A stretch of 64,000 nucleotides of DNA, from positions 2,108,001-2,172,000 of the forward strand of contig CM056880.1 of NCBI GenBank assembly GCA_029876055.1. The letters are read 5' to 3'. A program made the position numbers and the translations under genes. This document shows positions 1-12,585 of this stretch, one piece after another. Source of the stretch: Madurella fahalii. Its lineage: Eukaryota; Ascomycota; Sordariomycetes; Sordariales. Below the pieces are notes generated by a model. That model had not been told where the DNA came from. It searched no databases and saw only the letters and a program-made list of their open reading frames with translations. Every line of letters starts with the position of its first letter. Position 1 is the first letter of the stretch.

Positions 1-171
1 TGCGCCGAGGCCATCACGCAGTTCCTGGGTGGTGAGATGGCGCGGTGGAGGGAAGAGCAAAGAGCATTTCTTGAGGGCCGGAAGGGGAGGGACAGACGCG
101 AGGTCATTATGGTTGATGAGACGTGGAAGAGGGAGATTAAGCCTCGAGTGAGGGGAGGAACGAAACTTTAA
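1..171 (+). CDS. 3' end of an unrecognised protein (partial)
   Basis: An open frame in frame 1 runs from the window edge to a TAA at 169-171, giving the last 56 residues of a protein. The tail is highly charged, rich in Arg, Glu and Lys, with GGEMARWREEQ and DETWKREIKPR. Its regular codon use suggests a real 3' exon. No family is recognisable and the rest lies outside the window. The next gene is convergent, on the minus strand. Confidence 0.5.
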   Translation, partial: CAEAITQFLGGEMARWREEQRAFLEGRKGRDRREVIMVDETWKREIKPRVRGGTKL

Positions 172-536
172 GGTGGTTGTCGGGTGATAGAGGATTATAG
201 AGACACAGTCAAGATTGCGTGTCTTTTTCGGGAACTTCTAGGGATCGTTGTGGATACTACTGCCTAGCAAGGCAGGCTAGGTATACTTACCGTATGGACG
301 ACTCGGCGGGAACGGGCACACTCCCACCGTTCTATTCAACAAAGCTGCTTTGACCTGACATTCGACCGTAGATTCAATGCCTTAGGAGGTACTAATTTAG
401 CATTGCGGGATCCGGCCAATCCGGTGTTATGCCCGGTGGCAAGTCAAAGGGTAAACTTGATTACGAGACAAAGCTGGGTATTAACTACCTATGTTCCCGT
501 GCCGGGCTCCGGTATTTGGCACTCTCCACGGCCTGG
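172..536. other. Intergenic, convergent 3' flanks
   Basis: About 365 bases between two convergent genes. They contain short TAGGTA/CCTAG motifs of a kind scattered through this window's intergenic DNA. No gene is seen. Confidence 0.5.
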
Positions 537-2418
537 CTACGCTTTCTTCGCATCCGCAAGGATATCCTCGGCCGCCTTCGCACTCAACATCATGGTCGGA
601 CAGCTGGGGAACGCACCCGGCACGACGGGGAAAGCGCTCGCATCGACGACGCGCAGACCCTGCACACCCCTCACGCGGAACTTGGAGTCAAGCACGGCGA
701 GCTTCTCGTCGTCCCCGCCAATCGCGCATGTCGATGTTGCATGGTGCGAGTAGGCCTGTAGCTTGAAGTACTCGGCCTGCGACGCATCGGTGCAGTTCGT
801 CCCCTTGGGGCACGGGTGCAGCTCGTCGAACGGAAGCACGGGCTCGCCGGCAGCCTGCCACGCCTCGCGCAGCAAGTTGGCAGCCTCGACCAACTCCTTC
901 AGGTCTTGCTCGCCGTTGTGCTCAAAGAAGCGGAAGTTGATGTCGGGCACGTCCTGCGGGTCGGCCGACTGTAGCCGGACGGAGCCGGCCTGCGACTTTG
1001 GCGCCATGTGGACGAGCGCACACGTGTACTGCGTCGGGCCGTGGTAGGTTGGGAAGCCCGGCCAGAAGCCCTCAAAAGAGAAGGCGCCGCACCAGGTGAA
1101 GATGTTGCGCTTCTTGTTGGGCGCCGAGGGCGTGCGGAAGAGTAGCGTGATGAGGCCGCTCTCGACGGGCGCTTTGCCGAGTGCGAGGAGGGAGCCCTCG
1201 TAGTTGTCGCCGAGCTGTTCACCCACCCCGGGCAGGTCCTTGACGACCGGGATGTTGAACTTCATCAACTCCTCGGCCGGGCCGATGCCGCTGAGCTTGA
1301 GGATTTGAGGCGAGTTGAAAGCACCGCCCGACACAATGACCTCGCGGTTGGCCAGAATCTGCGACACGGGGCCTTTGGTACCGTCGACATGTTTGGGGTC
1401 AGCCTTGTACAGCGACGCTCCCTCCATCACCTCCACGCCAATCGCTCGAGGGGTTGTCCCGTTATCGAAAAGAACCCGCGTCACAAGCGTGTGCAGCTTC
1501 ACCGTCAGGGGGTACTTTGCGGGGTCGGCCACCGTGGCCCTGACGTAGTTGTTGGGACTGCTGCGCTTGCCCTCCTTGGTGGCATGCTGCACCATGTTGT
1601 AGAACGAGGTAATCTCGTCGGCATTCTTATAGTCACCGAGAATGTCGGTGGTGATTAGGTTGGCCACATCATCGGGATCCTGACCGGTGAGCTCGGCCAT
1701 CTTCTTGAGGATCTTTGTCGCCGGCAGGCTGTCGTTCTTTGCCCATGAAGCGTCGCTGACCATGGTGGAGAGCCAGCCTGGGGTCATGATTACCGTTAGC
1801 AGGAGGGCTGTCATGCAGTCGTTGATGCTGTCACTCACCGTCATATCCGTGGGCCTCGTTTCCAGCAGCCAAGTAGTCGTTCCTCTCAATCTTCTTGAGG
1901 TATTTGCGCATGTTCTCGGCGGACCAGCTGGTGTCGCCCGTCTTGTTGACAATAATGTTCCAGTCATCGTCGGCGGGCAATGAGCAAACACCCGCGTTAT
2001 GCATGGCACATCCGCCCAAGACGGCGGCACGAGGGTACTGGATACCCAGCAGTTTCGCTCCCTCGGGCGGATCGAGACCGACATAGAAGGTGCCGTCACC
2101 AGTGTCCCACGTCGTGTGCTCGAACTTGAGCTCCCGAGCCGGGTCGTCCGAGTGCTTGACCCAGAAATCCCAGCGAGTCATCTCGTCGTTGGCGGCCTCA
2201 TTGAAGTATTGAAGTTCGGCATAGGTGGGATTGTCACCCTCATCGCCGCCGGCCTCGATCAGAAGGGTTGAGTATCCCGCTCGGGCCAGGTCAGCAGCCA
2301 GGGGCCCGCCACCGGGCCCGCTGCCAACCACGATGTAGTCATAAGACGCTGCCGCCGGCGCGGCGTCTACCACGACGGCTGCCGAGACGGCGAGGGCGGA
2401 CAAAAGACGGTAGCGCAT
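537..2418 (-). CDS. Secreted GMC-family FAD oxidoreductase
   Basis: Two exons (2418-1839 and 1777-537) joined across a 61-nt GT-AG intron give 606 aa. The protein starts with a signal peptide (MRYRLLSALAVSAAVVVDAA). The FAD dinucleotide-binding motif GSGPGGGPLAADLARAGYS follows at about residues 32-50, then the GMC signature PRAAVLGGCAMHNAGV at about 130. The C-terminal block has HHATSTCAIG, with the usual active-site His region, and FPSCPTMMLSAKAAEDIL. The splice restores the family-typical GYDGWLST across the junction. GMC enzymes oxidise alcohols, sugars or aryl alcohols and often make hydrogen peroxide outside the cell; the substrate cannot be read here. The length is normal for the family. 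An exported H2O2-producing role alongside the secreted catalase-peroxidase at 6.4-9.1 kb is inference. Confidence 0.92.
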
Positions 2419-3587
2419 CGTGATTACCTCGGCGAAGATGCTGGGTATGCAGCTGGGTGAACTTCCGCCTCATCCTTAGGACAGCGGCATTCGGCATTTT
2501 GTACGTTTTGAGCTCGCTTTCTACTCGCTTTCTACTCGCACTTCGGCAGCGGCCAATCCCCAATTTAAAATAAATTCAATCCCGGATATTGAGGGGCCGC
2601 TCGCTCTATTTCTCCAACATACCCCAACGAGCGCGTAACTAATAGTTCCATTGGCTCTGGCTAAAGTGAACCCTGGGTGCGGAGACGGCCTTGAGCTGAC
2701 AATGGCGGGGCTGTGGTCTCAATCAATTAGGCGGCGGTTATTGCCTTGGCGTGTTCCGCAAGGTTGGACAACGGAACGGAACGGCTACGATGAGGATGAT
2801 CTCGAATTCTGACCTTTGCAGCATCGGCCAGCCGGAGTTAGCCACTCAGAACCCGCCCGGTTGGATATGTCGGATTAGTCATGAGTATTCCAGAATCTCG
2901 GCTGGACAGCACCATTAAGAGCAGAAGAACGGTATAAATGCCGGTTCAAGTCCTCCGATGTAACCTCCTCCACCCAGACTCGCCACGGCGGGATAGCACG
3001 TCTCACTTGATGAGTCGGGTTGGGTCAAATGTCGGACCACCCGTTCGGCGCTCACTCGATCGACTCTGCCCCCAATAGCTCGATCCGAGGGTGTTCGGAC
3101 CCAGGGTTGACCGTAAAAGATTACCTTACCTATATTGTTAGTATTCTCGACTCATACGCCCCGTCGCTGAACAGTTACCCGGGAAAGAACCCCTGTTAGT
3201 TTGGTGATTAGGAATCGACTACTACATTAAGCAAAAGTTCCCGTGGTCCACTTTCGGACGGTTTTCAGCGCTCGAGTTGCTCGTGTCGCGTTGTAGCAGC
3301 AAGTTTAGAAGAAAATTGAAATGTTTGGGAAGCAGGTTGGGCACCTCACCTTGACAGGTTTGAGCAACTGCTGTCTACGCCAATCCTCAACGTAAGCAGC
3401 ACTAGCCCCGCTACCCACTTATTATTATTATTTATTTTTATTATTTATTTTTACCTTATTTTTCTCCCCAAAAAAATGCGTCTTGGATTCCAAAACTGCC
3501 GAGTCTTAATTTCGGTCCCTGGTCACCAAACAACACATGCGAAAAGTCTTCGCAGAATAGGAGTAACCCATCTTCTTTGTTATCACA
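2419..3587. other. Divergent promoter region with AT-rich tract
   Basis: About 1.17 kb between divergently transcribed genes. It contains a TTATT-rich low-complexity run at about 3418-3465 just upstream of the gene at 3588. No coding signal is seen. Confidence 0.5.
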
Positions 3588-4427
3588 ATGACCGAGAACA
3601 CGACCAAGCAAGTTCTCTTTCCAATTCGTGGCAGGCATCAACAATCTAACTCAGCTCTCAGCACCCCAACCGTTCATTTTTGGGACCCATGGCATGCGTG
3701 CTCCTCAGCGATTGCCAAAATTGGCGCCGCCTGTGAGGCCCACCCGTGTTGTGATAGGGCCCACGTCGTCAACGCCTGGGATGCTCTCCTCGGGATCTAC
3801 TTCCAGGAAAGCGGCGCGACACCCGGCGGTGGCTGCCACTGCATCCGTCTGGAGCGGCGGAATGGCCCGATTGCAACGGACAACAAACAAAAGGCAACCA
3901 GGACTCTGATCGTCGAGCATATCACCAACGTTCAGCACCGGCCGGGTTCACGACCAACAGCTGACAGCTCCGACATTTTCTGGGTCGAGTGTGCTGCGTC
4001 AGACGAACTCGCGAACCCGTCCGGATGGAGTGACTTGATGCGACGGGCGGTTAACCGTTTGGATGTTGAGTATCCGGCTCATAGGTTGTTTGTGATTGTG
4101 GCGATAGGGCTCAGGTGGATGCCCTTTTTGTGGGACCCCGTCGAGTCAGTGGTTGATGGGGGGTTGACTCTGCTGTGGAGGCAAAGTAGCTGCGGGGATG
4201 ACGGATACAAAATCGACCACCGCATTCAAATGGCATCTTCAGCGGCGGTAGATGGGCTAACCCAACGACATGTTGAACGCTTGGATCAGGGCTTAACCGT
4301 CAACCCGCAGCAGGCATATTCTCTCGATTACTGGACGCTCGACGAGACTGGATCTGTTATGAACCTGGACGACTTGTTGTTTCTCGAGAAGCTGATCGTT
4401 GGTGTCAAGGTCGATTCCAGCAAATGA
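3588..4427 (+). CDS. Fungal hypothetical protein, 279 aa
   Basis: A single intronless ORF of 279 codons starts at an ATG and shows protein-like composition. The central segment around residues 145-200 contains PSGWSDLMRRAVNRL and the hydrophobic stretch FVIVAIGLRWMPFLWDP. From memory, similar phrases (Trp-rich, WDP) occur in uncharacterised fungal proteins that accompany variable or repetitive genome regions. There is no signal peptide, membrane helix or catalytic motif I can name. It is divergent from the GMC oxidoreductase gene. The function is unknown. Confidence 0.6.
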   Translation: MTENTTKQVLFPIRGRHQQSNSALSTPTVHFWDPWHACSSAIAKIGAACEAHPCCDRAHVVNAWDALLGIYFQESGATPGGGCHCIRLERRNGPIATDNKQKATRTLIVEHITNVQHRPGSRPTADSSDIFWVECAASDELANPSGWSDLMRRAVNRLDVEYPAHRLFVIVAIGLRWMPFLWDPVESVVDGGLTLLWRQSSCGDDGYKIDHRIQMASSAAVDGLTQRHVERLDQGLTVNPQQAYSLDYWTLDETGSVMNLDDLLFLEKLIVGVKVDSSK

Positions 4428-6362
4428 GCTGAAGACGTAGGACCCATCAGCCTCGGCTTGAGGTAGAGAGGTACCAAAGTTGGTTCAAAAACCAAGAAAC
4501 CGGAGTAGAGGGCCTTAGTCATAGTATTGCCTACCGTCGGCATGTTTTCCCTACGCTGACAGCAGTTCCAGCAACGGCGACCAGCTAATCTTTATCATCT
4601 CAACATCAGGTGCTCACTGATAACGCCATGGGACCCAACCATGCGTAATCATGTAAGCCGTTGTCAGCCACGGGCTTACTGCAACAGATCCGGGCACGTT
4701 GACAAAGAGCCCGTACCTAATTATCGTTATCCCCGGTACTAGACCGAAAACCCTCACTCATGACCCGGTCTCAGCCCGGGTGGCTGGCCCACACTAGGTT
4801 GCTTTGTCCATATCTATGGTTGTGGTGCCAATCATTGTGGCACGAAGGATTCGATAACTGTGCGGTGTGAGGCGTTTGACAAGAGGAGTCCGAATTGTTA
4901 AAGTCATTGGGCGTCGAGCTGGGGAAATTTGTGGTTGTCGGACATCAGTAGCTTACAGGATCCTCTCCAACGCAGGCTGTGATCACTCTCATCTGACCAC
5001 ACAAGTTCATGACACGGTTCCACACACCCACCAAATTCGTTTCTCGGCCTCAATCTTTTCTTGGCGGCCGCCAACGCCACACCTGCACGGATCCTCGAGC
5101 CCCAATCCCGGAATCTGGAGAATGGCGTGACAACGCTTGGAAAAGATGGTAGATGTGTAAGATTTGGACCTTATAGGAAATGACGGATTACATCCTGGCC
5201 AATATCCTTTCACGTCCAACCATATATTTGACATCTGACAAACCTAACGCGGGGTTCCACACCTCAGTAGCAGTTGTGTAGTTTGTGACAAGGTAGATTC
5301 ACATTAAGGTTATCAGAGTTTTAGTATGTACCTTAAGTTCAATGTACAATCACTTTGCTCATCCTTCCCACAGTTTGGCTGGAGCGGTGTGGAGGCTGGA
5401 CATGGTGGGGGGCTTTCCAAGACTGGGCCTGTGCAACGTGGAGTATCAGTAACCCGGTTGTCGGATTCGGAGGCATTTCCCAACCACATCATGGGAGGAT
5501 TTCGTGACTTGCCGGGATGAGGCGGGACTCGGTTCATGTCAGCAAGTCTACCCCGAAAGAAATCCAAGGAGCGTGAATTGATTGCTAATGAGTACATGTG
5601 ATAGGTAAAATAGGAATTACCGTGTTAGCTGCGGAGTGCAGACCGATAATAGGGGCTGACATGGGCAAACTGCGGTAGCGCCGCCAACTCACATAAGCGC
5701 CAGCAAGACGAGCCCGTGGTCGGATGTTAGTCCTTGTCAAGACAACGGGACGGCGTCTAAGATACTTCTCCCTCGTGTCGTGTAGGCAATAATAACCCTA
5801 CATGTGGCGCCCGCCACGCTGGGGACCAGGGTAGCTGCGCAACGCCAGCTTTCCCGGCTAGTCTACAATAAGGAGTTGGTGAACCGATTTGGCTTGATCT
5901 TCATCGTGCAGGCTTGGTAACACCACGTTTATTGGCCGACGACTCGCAGCTGTCAGCCTCAAGACCCTGCGTCTGTGGGCCTAGACCAGCGTGACTGTCT
6001 CACCAGGAGCAAACGGACGACAACGCAACCTAGAATCCAGCGCCGTGGACCTCCCGCTTGATCCTTGTCCGCCGAGCTCCATCATTCTTGGGTCCGTCCA
6101 CAACAACCCTACACCCCGGTCCTCTTTGATTGAGGACATAAGGCTGTTCTATCTTTGTGGGCAGTCATCTGATGTGATAGGTCATTGCCTGCTGGCTGGA
6201 CCGTTGGCCTTCGTCCCAACAATTGGTATAAAATTTCGTATCATGCCGCCCAACAGCCCTCCACCCAGTCCTCTTCCTCGAGACCGTTTCCTTCGAAGCA
6301 ACTCAGAAGTGGACCGTGTCATTCCGCTCTCTTGCTCTAGACCGCCTGATTGACCCTGCTCA
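4428..6362. other. Gene-free stretch upstream of katG
   Basis: About 1.9 kb. Short ORFs occur (such as 5991-6353) but have no family features and overlap the probable katG promoter. Nothing else is supported. Confidence 0.45.
6227..6233 (+). promoter_or_regulatory. Likely TATA box of the catalase-peroxidase gene
   Basis: TATAAAA lies 130 nt before the katG ATG, followed by a pyrimidine-rich CCACCCAGTCCTCTTCC stretch typical of fungal leaders. This is inference from position. Confidence 0.4.
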
Positions 6363-9081
6363 ATGGCGCCCTCGGTCCTTTCTGCCCTGCTCGGGCTCCT
6401 ACCTCTGGTCTCGGCAGGTTGTCCCTATGCCGATGCCCACAAGCGTGACAACTTAGCCGCTAGGGCAGATGACCCGTCCTTCGGAAGGTGCCCGACCATT
6501 AGCGATGCGGCCGGCGGTGGCACCCAAAACCATGATTGGTGGCCCTGTCAGTTGAGGCTGGATGTGCTTCGCCAATTCTCGCCTCAGCAGAATCCGCTCG
6601 GCGAAGACTTCGATTATGCTGCCGCATTTGCTACCCTTGACTGTGGGTTGTACCAAATTCTTCGGGTATATCGCATGCGGCACACTGACTGGCACACTCG
6701 CAGACCACGGACTCAAGGCGGATATCAAGTCATTGTTGACCCAGTCGCAACCTTGGTGGCCGGCGGACTTTGGTAACTATGGTGGTTTGTTTATCCGCAT
6801 GGCCTGGCACAGCGCCGGTACCTATCGCGCCATCGATGGGCGTGGCGGTGGCGGCATGGTACGGCTCCCTTTCTGAAAATCTCCGCTTAGCGGGCAGCAC
6901 CTCCTGGGTTTCCTGGGTTAACTCTCTGTGTAGGGCCAACAACGCTTCGCACCGCTCAATAGCTGGCCGGACAATGGCAACCTCGACAAGGCACGACGTC
7001 TGCTCTGGCCCATCAAGCAAAAGTATGGCAAGGCCATCTCGTGGGCCGACCTGATGCTCTTGGCAGGCAACGTAGCGCTCGAAGATATGGGCTTCCCAGT
7101 CCTCGGTTTTGGCGCCGGCCGTGCCGATACGTGGCAGTCTGACGAGAGTGTCTACTGGGGTGCCGAGACTACATGGGTGCCCCAGGGTAACGACGTCCGC
7201 TACAATGGCAGCACCGACTATGCCGAACGCGCCGATCAGCTGGAAAAGCCGCTCGCCGCAACGCATATGGGATTGATCTACGTCAATCCCCAAGGACCGG
7301 ACGGTAACCCCGACCCCAAGTTGTCGGCCTTGGATATCCGCGTGGCATTCGACCGCATGGGCATGAACGACTCAGAAACCGTGGCTTTGATTGCTGGAGG
7401 TCACGCTTTTGGCAAGACACACGGCGCCGCGAGCGCTGGTGAGTTACAACTCCCAATGCCCTTGGACAGATGACGGTCTCATGGATATGCTAACACCCGT
7501 GTCGCAGACATTGGTCCTGTTCCAGAAGCTGCGCCCCTTGAGGAGCAGGGTCTCGGTTGGGCAAACCCCTTTGGCACAGGTAACGCTGGTGACACCATCA
7601 CGAGCGGACTGGAAGTTATCTGGTCTAGGACGCCGACGAAGTGGAGTAATGGTACGGAATCTCATCATTTGTGACCTTTTTGATTCCTGCCGGATCCGAG
7701 GTACTTACCACCGCTGCTACTAGACTTTTTGACGGCACTCTTCAAGCACGAATGGACCCTGACAAAGAGCCCCGCTGGAGCCCATCAGTTTGTGGCACTC
7801 CAAGGACCTGAAGAGTATCCCGACCCTTTCAATAAAACCTTCCGCCGCCCGACCATGTTGGTCAGCGACCTTGCCCTGCGTGACGATCCTATCTACAACG
7901 CCATCGCCAGCGCCTGGGTAGATGACTTTGAGGCTTTTACTGATGCCTTTGCCGCCGCGTGGTGTAAGTTCTACAGCCGATGTCTCACGGCCTCTGAATT
8001 GTAGCTAAACTCGGAACAAAACAGTCAAGCTCACACACCGCGACATGGGTCCCATAACCCGTTACCTCGGCCCGGAGGTGCCACAACAGCGCTTCCTCTG
8101 GCAGGATCCTCTGCCCGCTGTCAACTACGCTCCCATCAATAAAGCTGATCAAGAAAAGCTGAAGGAGAAGATTCTTGCCGCACCCGGACTAACCGTCTCG
8201 AACCTGGTGCCCGTTGCCTGGGGTTCCGCCTCGACCTTCCGCGGTGGCGACAAGCGCGGCGGTGCCAACGGTGCCCGCATCGCCCTGCAGCCTCAGGTCT
8301 CGTGGGAAGTAAATAATCCTAAGCAATTGCAGACTGTTTTATCTGCTGTACGTTTCTTCGCTTTCTCCTCTGCAAATATGCGCAATGATTAATCTCTTGT
8401 TTTTAGTTGAATACAATCAAGGACGACTTCAACCGACGCAATAAAAGGCAGCAGGTCTCACTAGCTGACCTCATCGTCCTGGGTGGCAACGCCGCCATCG
8501 AGAAGGCCGCTGCGGCCGCCGGCCACAAGAACCTCCGTGTTCCCTTTACACCAGGGCGGGTGGACGCCACCCAGGCCGACACAGACGTTGCCAGCTTCGA
8601 GTACCTCAACCCGCAAGCCGACGGCTTCCGCAACTTCCGCAACGCTTCGGGCTGGGCGCGCGCCCGCACCGAGGAGCTCCTCGTTGACAAGGCGCAGCAA
8701 CTGACGCTGACGGCGCCCGAGATGACGGTCCTTGTTGGCGGCATGCGTGCCCTCAACGCAAATTTTGATGGCTCGTCGAGGGGCATCCTCACGGCCCGTC
8801 CCGGGACTCTGACGAACGATTTCTTCACTAACCTGCTTGACATCAACACCGTGTGGACCCCCGAGGCGGGTGGCGAGGTGTTTACCGGCAAGGACCGACT
8901 ATCAGGCGCTAATAAGTGGACGGCCACCCGTGCCGATCTCGTGTTTAGCTCGCATGCGGAGCTCAGGGCAATCGCGGAAGTTTATTCTGAGGCTGGTGGG
9001 CAGGGCAAGATGGTGGCTGATTTTGTGGCTGCGTGGGTAAAGGTTATGGACTTGGACAGGTTTGATGTCAGGAAGAAATAA
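6363..9081 (+). CDS. katG2: Secreted catalase-peroxidase (KatG2 type)
   Basis: Seven exons (6363-6642, 6704-6858, 6934-7438, 7508-7651, 7724-7963, 8025-8347, 8407-9081) give 773 aa, full length for the family. An N-terminal signal peptide (MAPSVLSALLGLLPLVSAG) marks it as the secreted type. The distal haem pocket MAWHSAGTYR is at about residue 126. LIYVNPQGPDGNPDP near 262 holds the Tyr of the Met-Tyr-Trp adduct, and the proximal-His motif AGGHAFGKTHG is near 300. The C-terminal duplicated peroxidase-like domain is present. All six introns are 59-75 nt and phase-consistent. The enzyme is a bifunctional haem catalase and peroxidase that removes hydrogen peroxide. Export implies defence against external peroxide, for example from hosts or from the organism's own oxidases. 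Confidence 0.95.
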
Positions 9082-10042
9082 GAAGGTCGGCGTCTCGGGA
9101 GTGACCAGTAGTACGCTAGGGTTTATTTACCCCCCTTTGAGCAAGTTTATCTTCTTTAATATTGCATTATAATCACTAATAACATGGTCGTCTGCATGCG
9201 TCGCTGGATTTCCCGTTATGGAGTGGATGTGGGATTGGTATTATAGTCCGCGTCGTCTTCAGGTAGCTAGGTACCCAGCATGGGGATTTCTTTGACATTA
9301 ACGACTCCACACTTACTAATTACTAGCAGCTAGGCCTCTGTACTCTGTACTCTGCATCGGCAATTGATAACGTAGGCAATGTCGCCCAACTAGGCCCTAT
9401 AACGGCCTAAATACCAGGTTCTAGTAGTACCTAGGTAGGTATCACGATGTCACCTGCATTTCGGAATCGCTAGGTAGCGATTACGGTCCACATGAACAAC
9501 GACAGATACCCCTTCCTACTGCTAGGTATGATATATATAGTGCCTTGTAGCTCCCAGCACTCGTTGTTGAATGTAATGGAGTAATGTACTAGAACTTACT
9601 CAAGCTCTATACCGGCACTACTTAGTTTCAGATATGGAGAGCCGGTATGCGATAAGTCATGAACAATACTATTTATATTGTGTTATACTTATCGCAACAA
9701 AGCATGCCGTCTCAAGAATGAATCGCAGTAGGGAAGCAGCGTATTGTAGATCAAAATGCTTTGTTGCAACTTACAAAGCTGTTTATCGAGGAGACCCCTT
9801 TGTGCCTATTTTGAGGGAACAACAAGAACTTTCCTGTAGGTGCAATTGATCGTATTAATTTAATCACACCAAAGTTAAGAGGCACATATACCCCAACAGG
9901 GAAGGTTCATTGTTATATTGTCGTGTAAGGTATATAAGGGGTATGACCCTCCTCAACCCAAGTGAAGAAGCGATTCAAATCATCCTCATGATATCTCATC
10001 TTCAAGGCCGATCGAATTCCTTGTGCGACAACTCTTACCGAA
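9082..10042. other. AT-rich intergenic DNA with TAGGTA motifs
   Basis: About 960 bases with repeated CTAGGTA/TACCTAGG-type words around 9260-9530. No convincing ORF is seen. Confidence 0.45.
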
Positions 10043-10952
10043 ATGTGTATTCATACTGTATGGACTTGCCCCGGCTGCAAGGCGTCTACGGACCGGAGCG
10101 AAGTTGATCTGTGTGACAGGCAACCTCGCTGTGATTTGCCGCGACACCTCCAGCTACCCCTACTTCTAAAGGACTACGACGAATGGGACTGCAAAACTCC
10201 CGAGTGCTTCTTTAATAAGGACTATATACAGGCACTTTACAAAGAGCACTTGCTAATTCGCGTTGAACAGAATGGGGGAGATATGGAGACACTTGATCCG
10301 CCGTTGACTGATGAAGGTGAGCGGCTTCTACAATCTGGCCAGCGACTCCTATCCACAGAGAGAGCTGACGAGATAAATCACAGAACGTCTGATAGTCACA
10401 GGGAATGGCTTCACGCCCATCCAGGAAGAAAACGTAAGTGGCAATATTGACCATGGCAATCCTCATGAATGTAGTCACAATGCAAAAGGAAAGATGTTGG
10501 ACTTCGACATCGAGGGGGTTGACGGCTTCCCCGGAATATATATGAAGGGAACGGTGCTCTATTTGGATAAACCTCCGTCCAAGGACCTTGACGATGGGGA
10601 CGTCGATATCGACGAGGTACCAAACCATGTGCAGCATAAAATCCGAGCCTTGCAGATGGCCATCAGAGCCAAGCGTCCGCCGCCGCCTAGATTTGCACGC
10701 CGTGGCCCGCCACCACGTCCAGTACCCGAAAGATGGCGACCCGAGGAGGATGAGCTCCTTCTCACTTTGATGGATCACGGCTTTCCGTATAGCCAGATTG
10801 CATATGTAAGTGCGAGATTCTATGTGATTGGACGTGAGGTTGCTAATGACTCGATATAGCACTATCTGGACTGGCGTACCAAGCCTTCCATTGAGAAACG
10901 AGCCCGAAGGCTAAACCGACAAAGAGAAGCGAAACGCCGCCAATTTGCCTGA
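10043..10952 (+). CDS. Unknown protein with C-terminal SANT/Myb-like segment
   Basis: The proposed three-exon model (10043-10433, 10489-10805, 10860-10952) gives 266 aa. The 55-nt and 54-nt introns keep the frame; the first acceptor is a choice between nearby AGs, and the GTAG at 10471-10474 would run into a stop. The N-terminus is Cys-rich (MCIHTVWTCPGCK, then further Cys), suggesting a small metal-binding region. The middle is Pro/Arg-rich. The end, RWRPEEDELLLTLMDHG followed by basic helices, resembles a Myb/SANT helix set that could bind DNA. The family is not recognised; a regulatory role is inference. Confidence 0.5.
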
Positions 10953-11832
10953 GAGACCCAGCTCCCCAATTGCCTCGAAAGCACATCACTACGTATGTGA
11001 TCAATATGCAGTACGTTGACGCTCACCCGGCAATATGCAGTCACTTCCTACTTACTTCATAGTGTCCTATCGACGGGCGTACTGCGTTGGAAAAGAATCT
11101 TGTTTTTCTGTATCTGATACTTGCTTACTATATGTTAGAATGACTTCAATCTCAATACCTAGCCAAAACTTGTATGCCGTCCTTATCGTCGTTTCCGATT
11201 GTTGTGATCGGAATCAATATCAAAATTCTCAGCCGCGTTAAGAAATGTCGAACGAGCTGCTCCGGCCGATGGACTCGACTTGACTAGCGGCTTCATAAGT
11301 GTCTATGAACTGTCTAACCCCATGGTAGCTATAGTGCGTCGACGAGCTAACAATATTAACAGTGATCGACCTTTATAGTATCTCATCATCACAAAGAAAC
11401 GTGTCTAAAACATTGCACTCACGACTACCACCATGGAAAAAGATGCTATCTTAGATGCACCGTAGGGCGAAGAGTGGGGGCAGGCGTTTGCCAGCCGCCA
11501 AATTATACATTCAGAAAATGAGAGCCATTTTTGACCAGCGCGCTCCGTTGAGCCTTAGCCTAGAGGGTGAATACGTACTAGAAACGAATAAAGCCGTCAT
11601 GGCGCAATAGCGACAGTTTCTTTGCCGAGAATCTCATCGCACCTAAATCTAATAGAACTTCACCCCGCTCTTTGCGCTTATACATTCTTTACTATTTTAT
11701 ACATATACGCTGCCGTATCGGCAGGCACTATCCACTACGTCGCGGAATCACAGTTCTAGACTATGAACTCGGCAGCTCTATCGACAAGGGATCCGGCCAT
11801 GAAGCACGACCAGTGGCGCGGCACTCGCGGAG
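10953..11832. other. Intergenic region, nothing recognised
   Basis: About 880 bases between convergent genes. Only short unsupported ORFs are present. Confidence 0.4.
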
Positions 11833-12585
11833 TCACGGTCGCCAAAACATGAGCCATATCGTAACACCCTCGCCGCCCTTCTTCGGCAGCCCATCCGGGC
11901 CAACCTTGCCTTTCCCTAGAACGACCTCGCTGACAGTGGTGAATCCATGCTTCAGGTACATATCTCGGGAGACTGCTGTTGTTGCCTCCAACCAGATCGG
12001 CCGCCCATCGCTTCTGGCCTGGTTCTGCGTGTATACGAGCAGTTCGCTCGCGAGCCCCTGGCGGCGGCGGTTCAAGGCTGTGCCCATGATAAAAAGATAC
12101 CAGTGCTTCTTCTGCTCGTCCTTGGTGAAAACCTTTGAATGCATGTCGTGAGTGACGTTGGAGTACTGGAAAATAGCACGCTGCGTAGATGGCCGTCAAG
12201 TCAGTGTTGAGCCTACCTAGTTCCTAGTAAGAGGAGGCAAAGATGTATAAATAAATAGGAAAGGAAATGTCCATGTGCTCACTTTGAAGCCTCGAAAACC
12301 TATCGTGAAGAGGGCAGGAATGAGCCCTGCTGGTATCATTGTCCACGGGTTATCGACCCTTTTGCCAGGCGGCATCAGAATGCAGCAGGAGCCGAAATCG
12401 TCCACCTCGATGAACATGGCATTGTTGAGCGTGCCGGCCGTGAGGAAGGCGCGTAGCAGCTTGTAGAGCATCGGCTCTTGTTCGGCGAGAGAATAGTCAT
12501 GCAGGAGCCATGTGAAGACTGGATCGCCGGTGAAGGCCTCTGTGAGAACTTTCGCTGTCCGATCGAGATATTCTGCTCGGAGGAT
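11833..12585 (-). CDS. GNAT-family N-acetyltransferase, 5' end uncertain
   Basis: Two exons (about 12585-12283 and 12165-11833) joined over a 117-nt intron. The first encodes FTGDPVFTWLLHDY and a short hydrophobic core. The second has the acetyl-CoA-binding motif A (LNRRRQGLASELL), then WLEAT, AVSRDMYLKHGF and a C-terminal WLMFW, the usual order of a fungal GNAT domain. It would transfer acetyl groups from acetyl-CoA; the acceptor is unknown. The normal N-terminal strand (ILRAEYLDRTAKVLTEAF) is readable only downstream of an in-frame TAA at 12588-12586. The nearest upstream ATG (12623) is in another frame. Either a frame lesion exists or translation begins at the internal ATG at 12471, which would lose the first strand. 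Confidence 0.7.

Noticed and set aside
537..9081. Secondary-metabolite cluster around the GMC oxidoreductase and katG
   Set aside because: No PKS, NRPS, terpene synthase, P450 or cluster regulator is present anywhere in the window.
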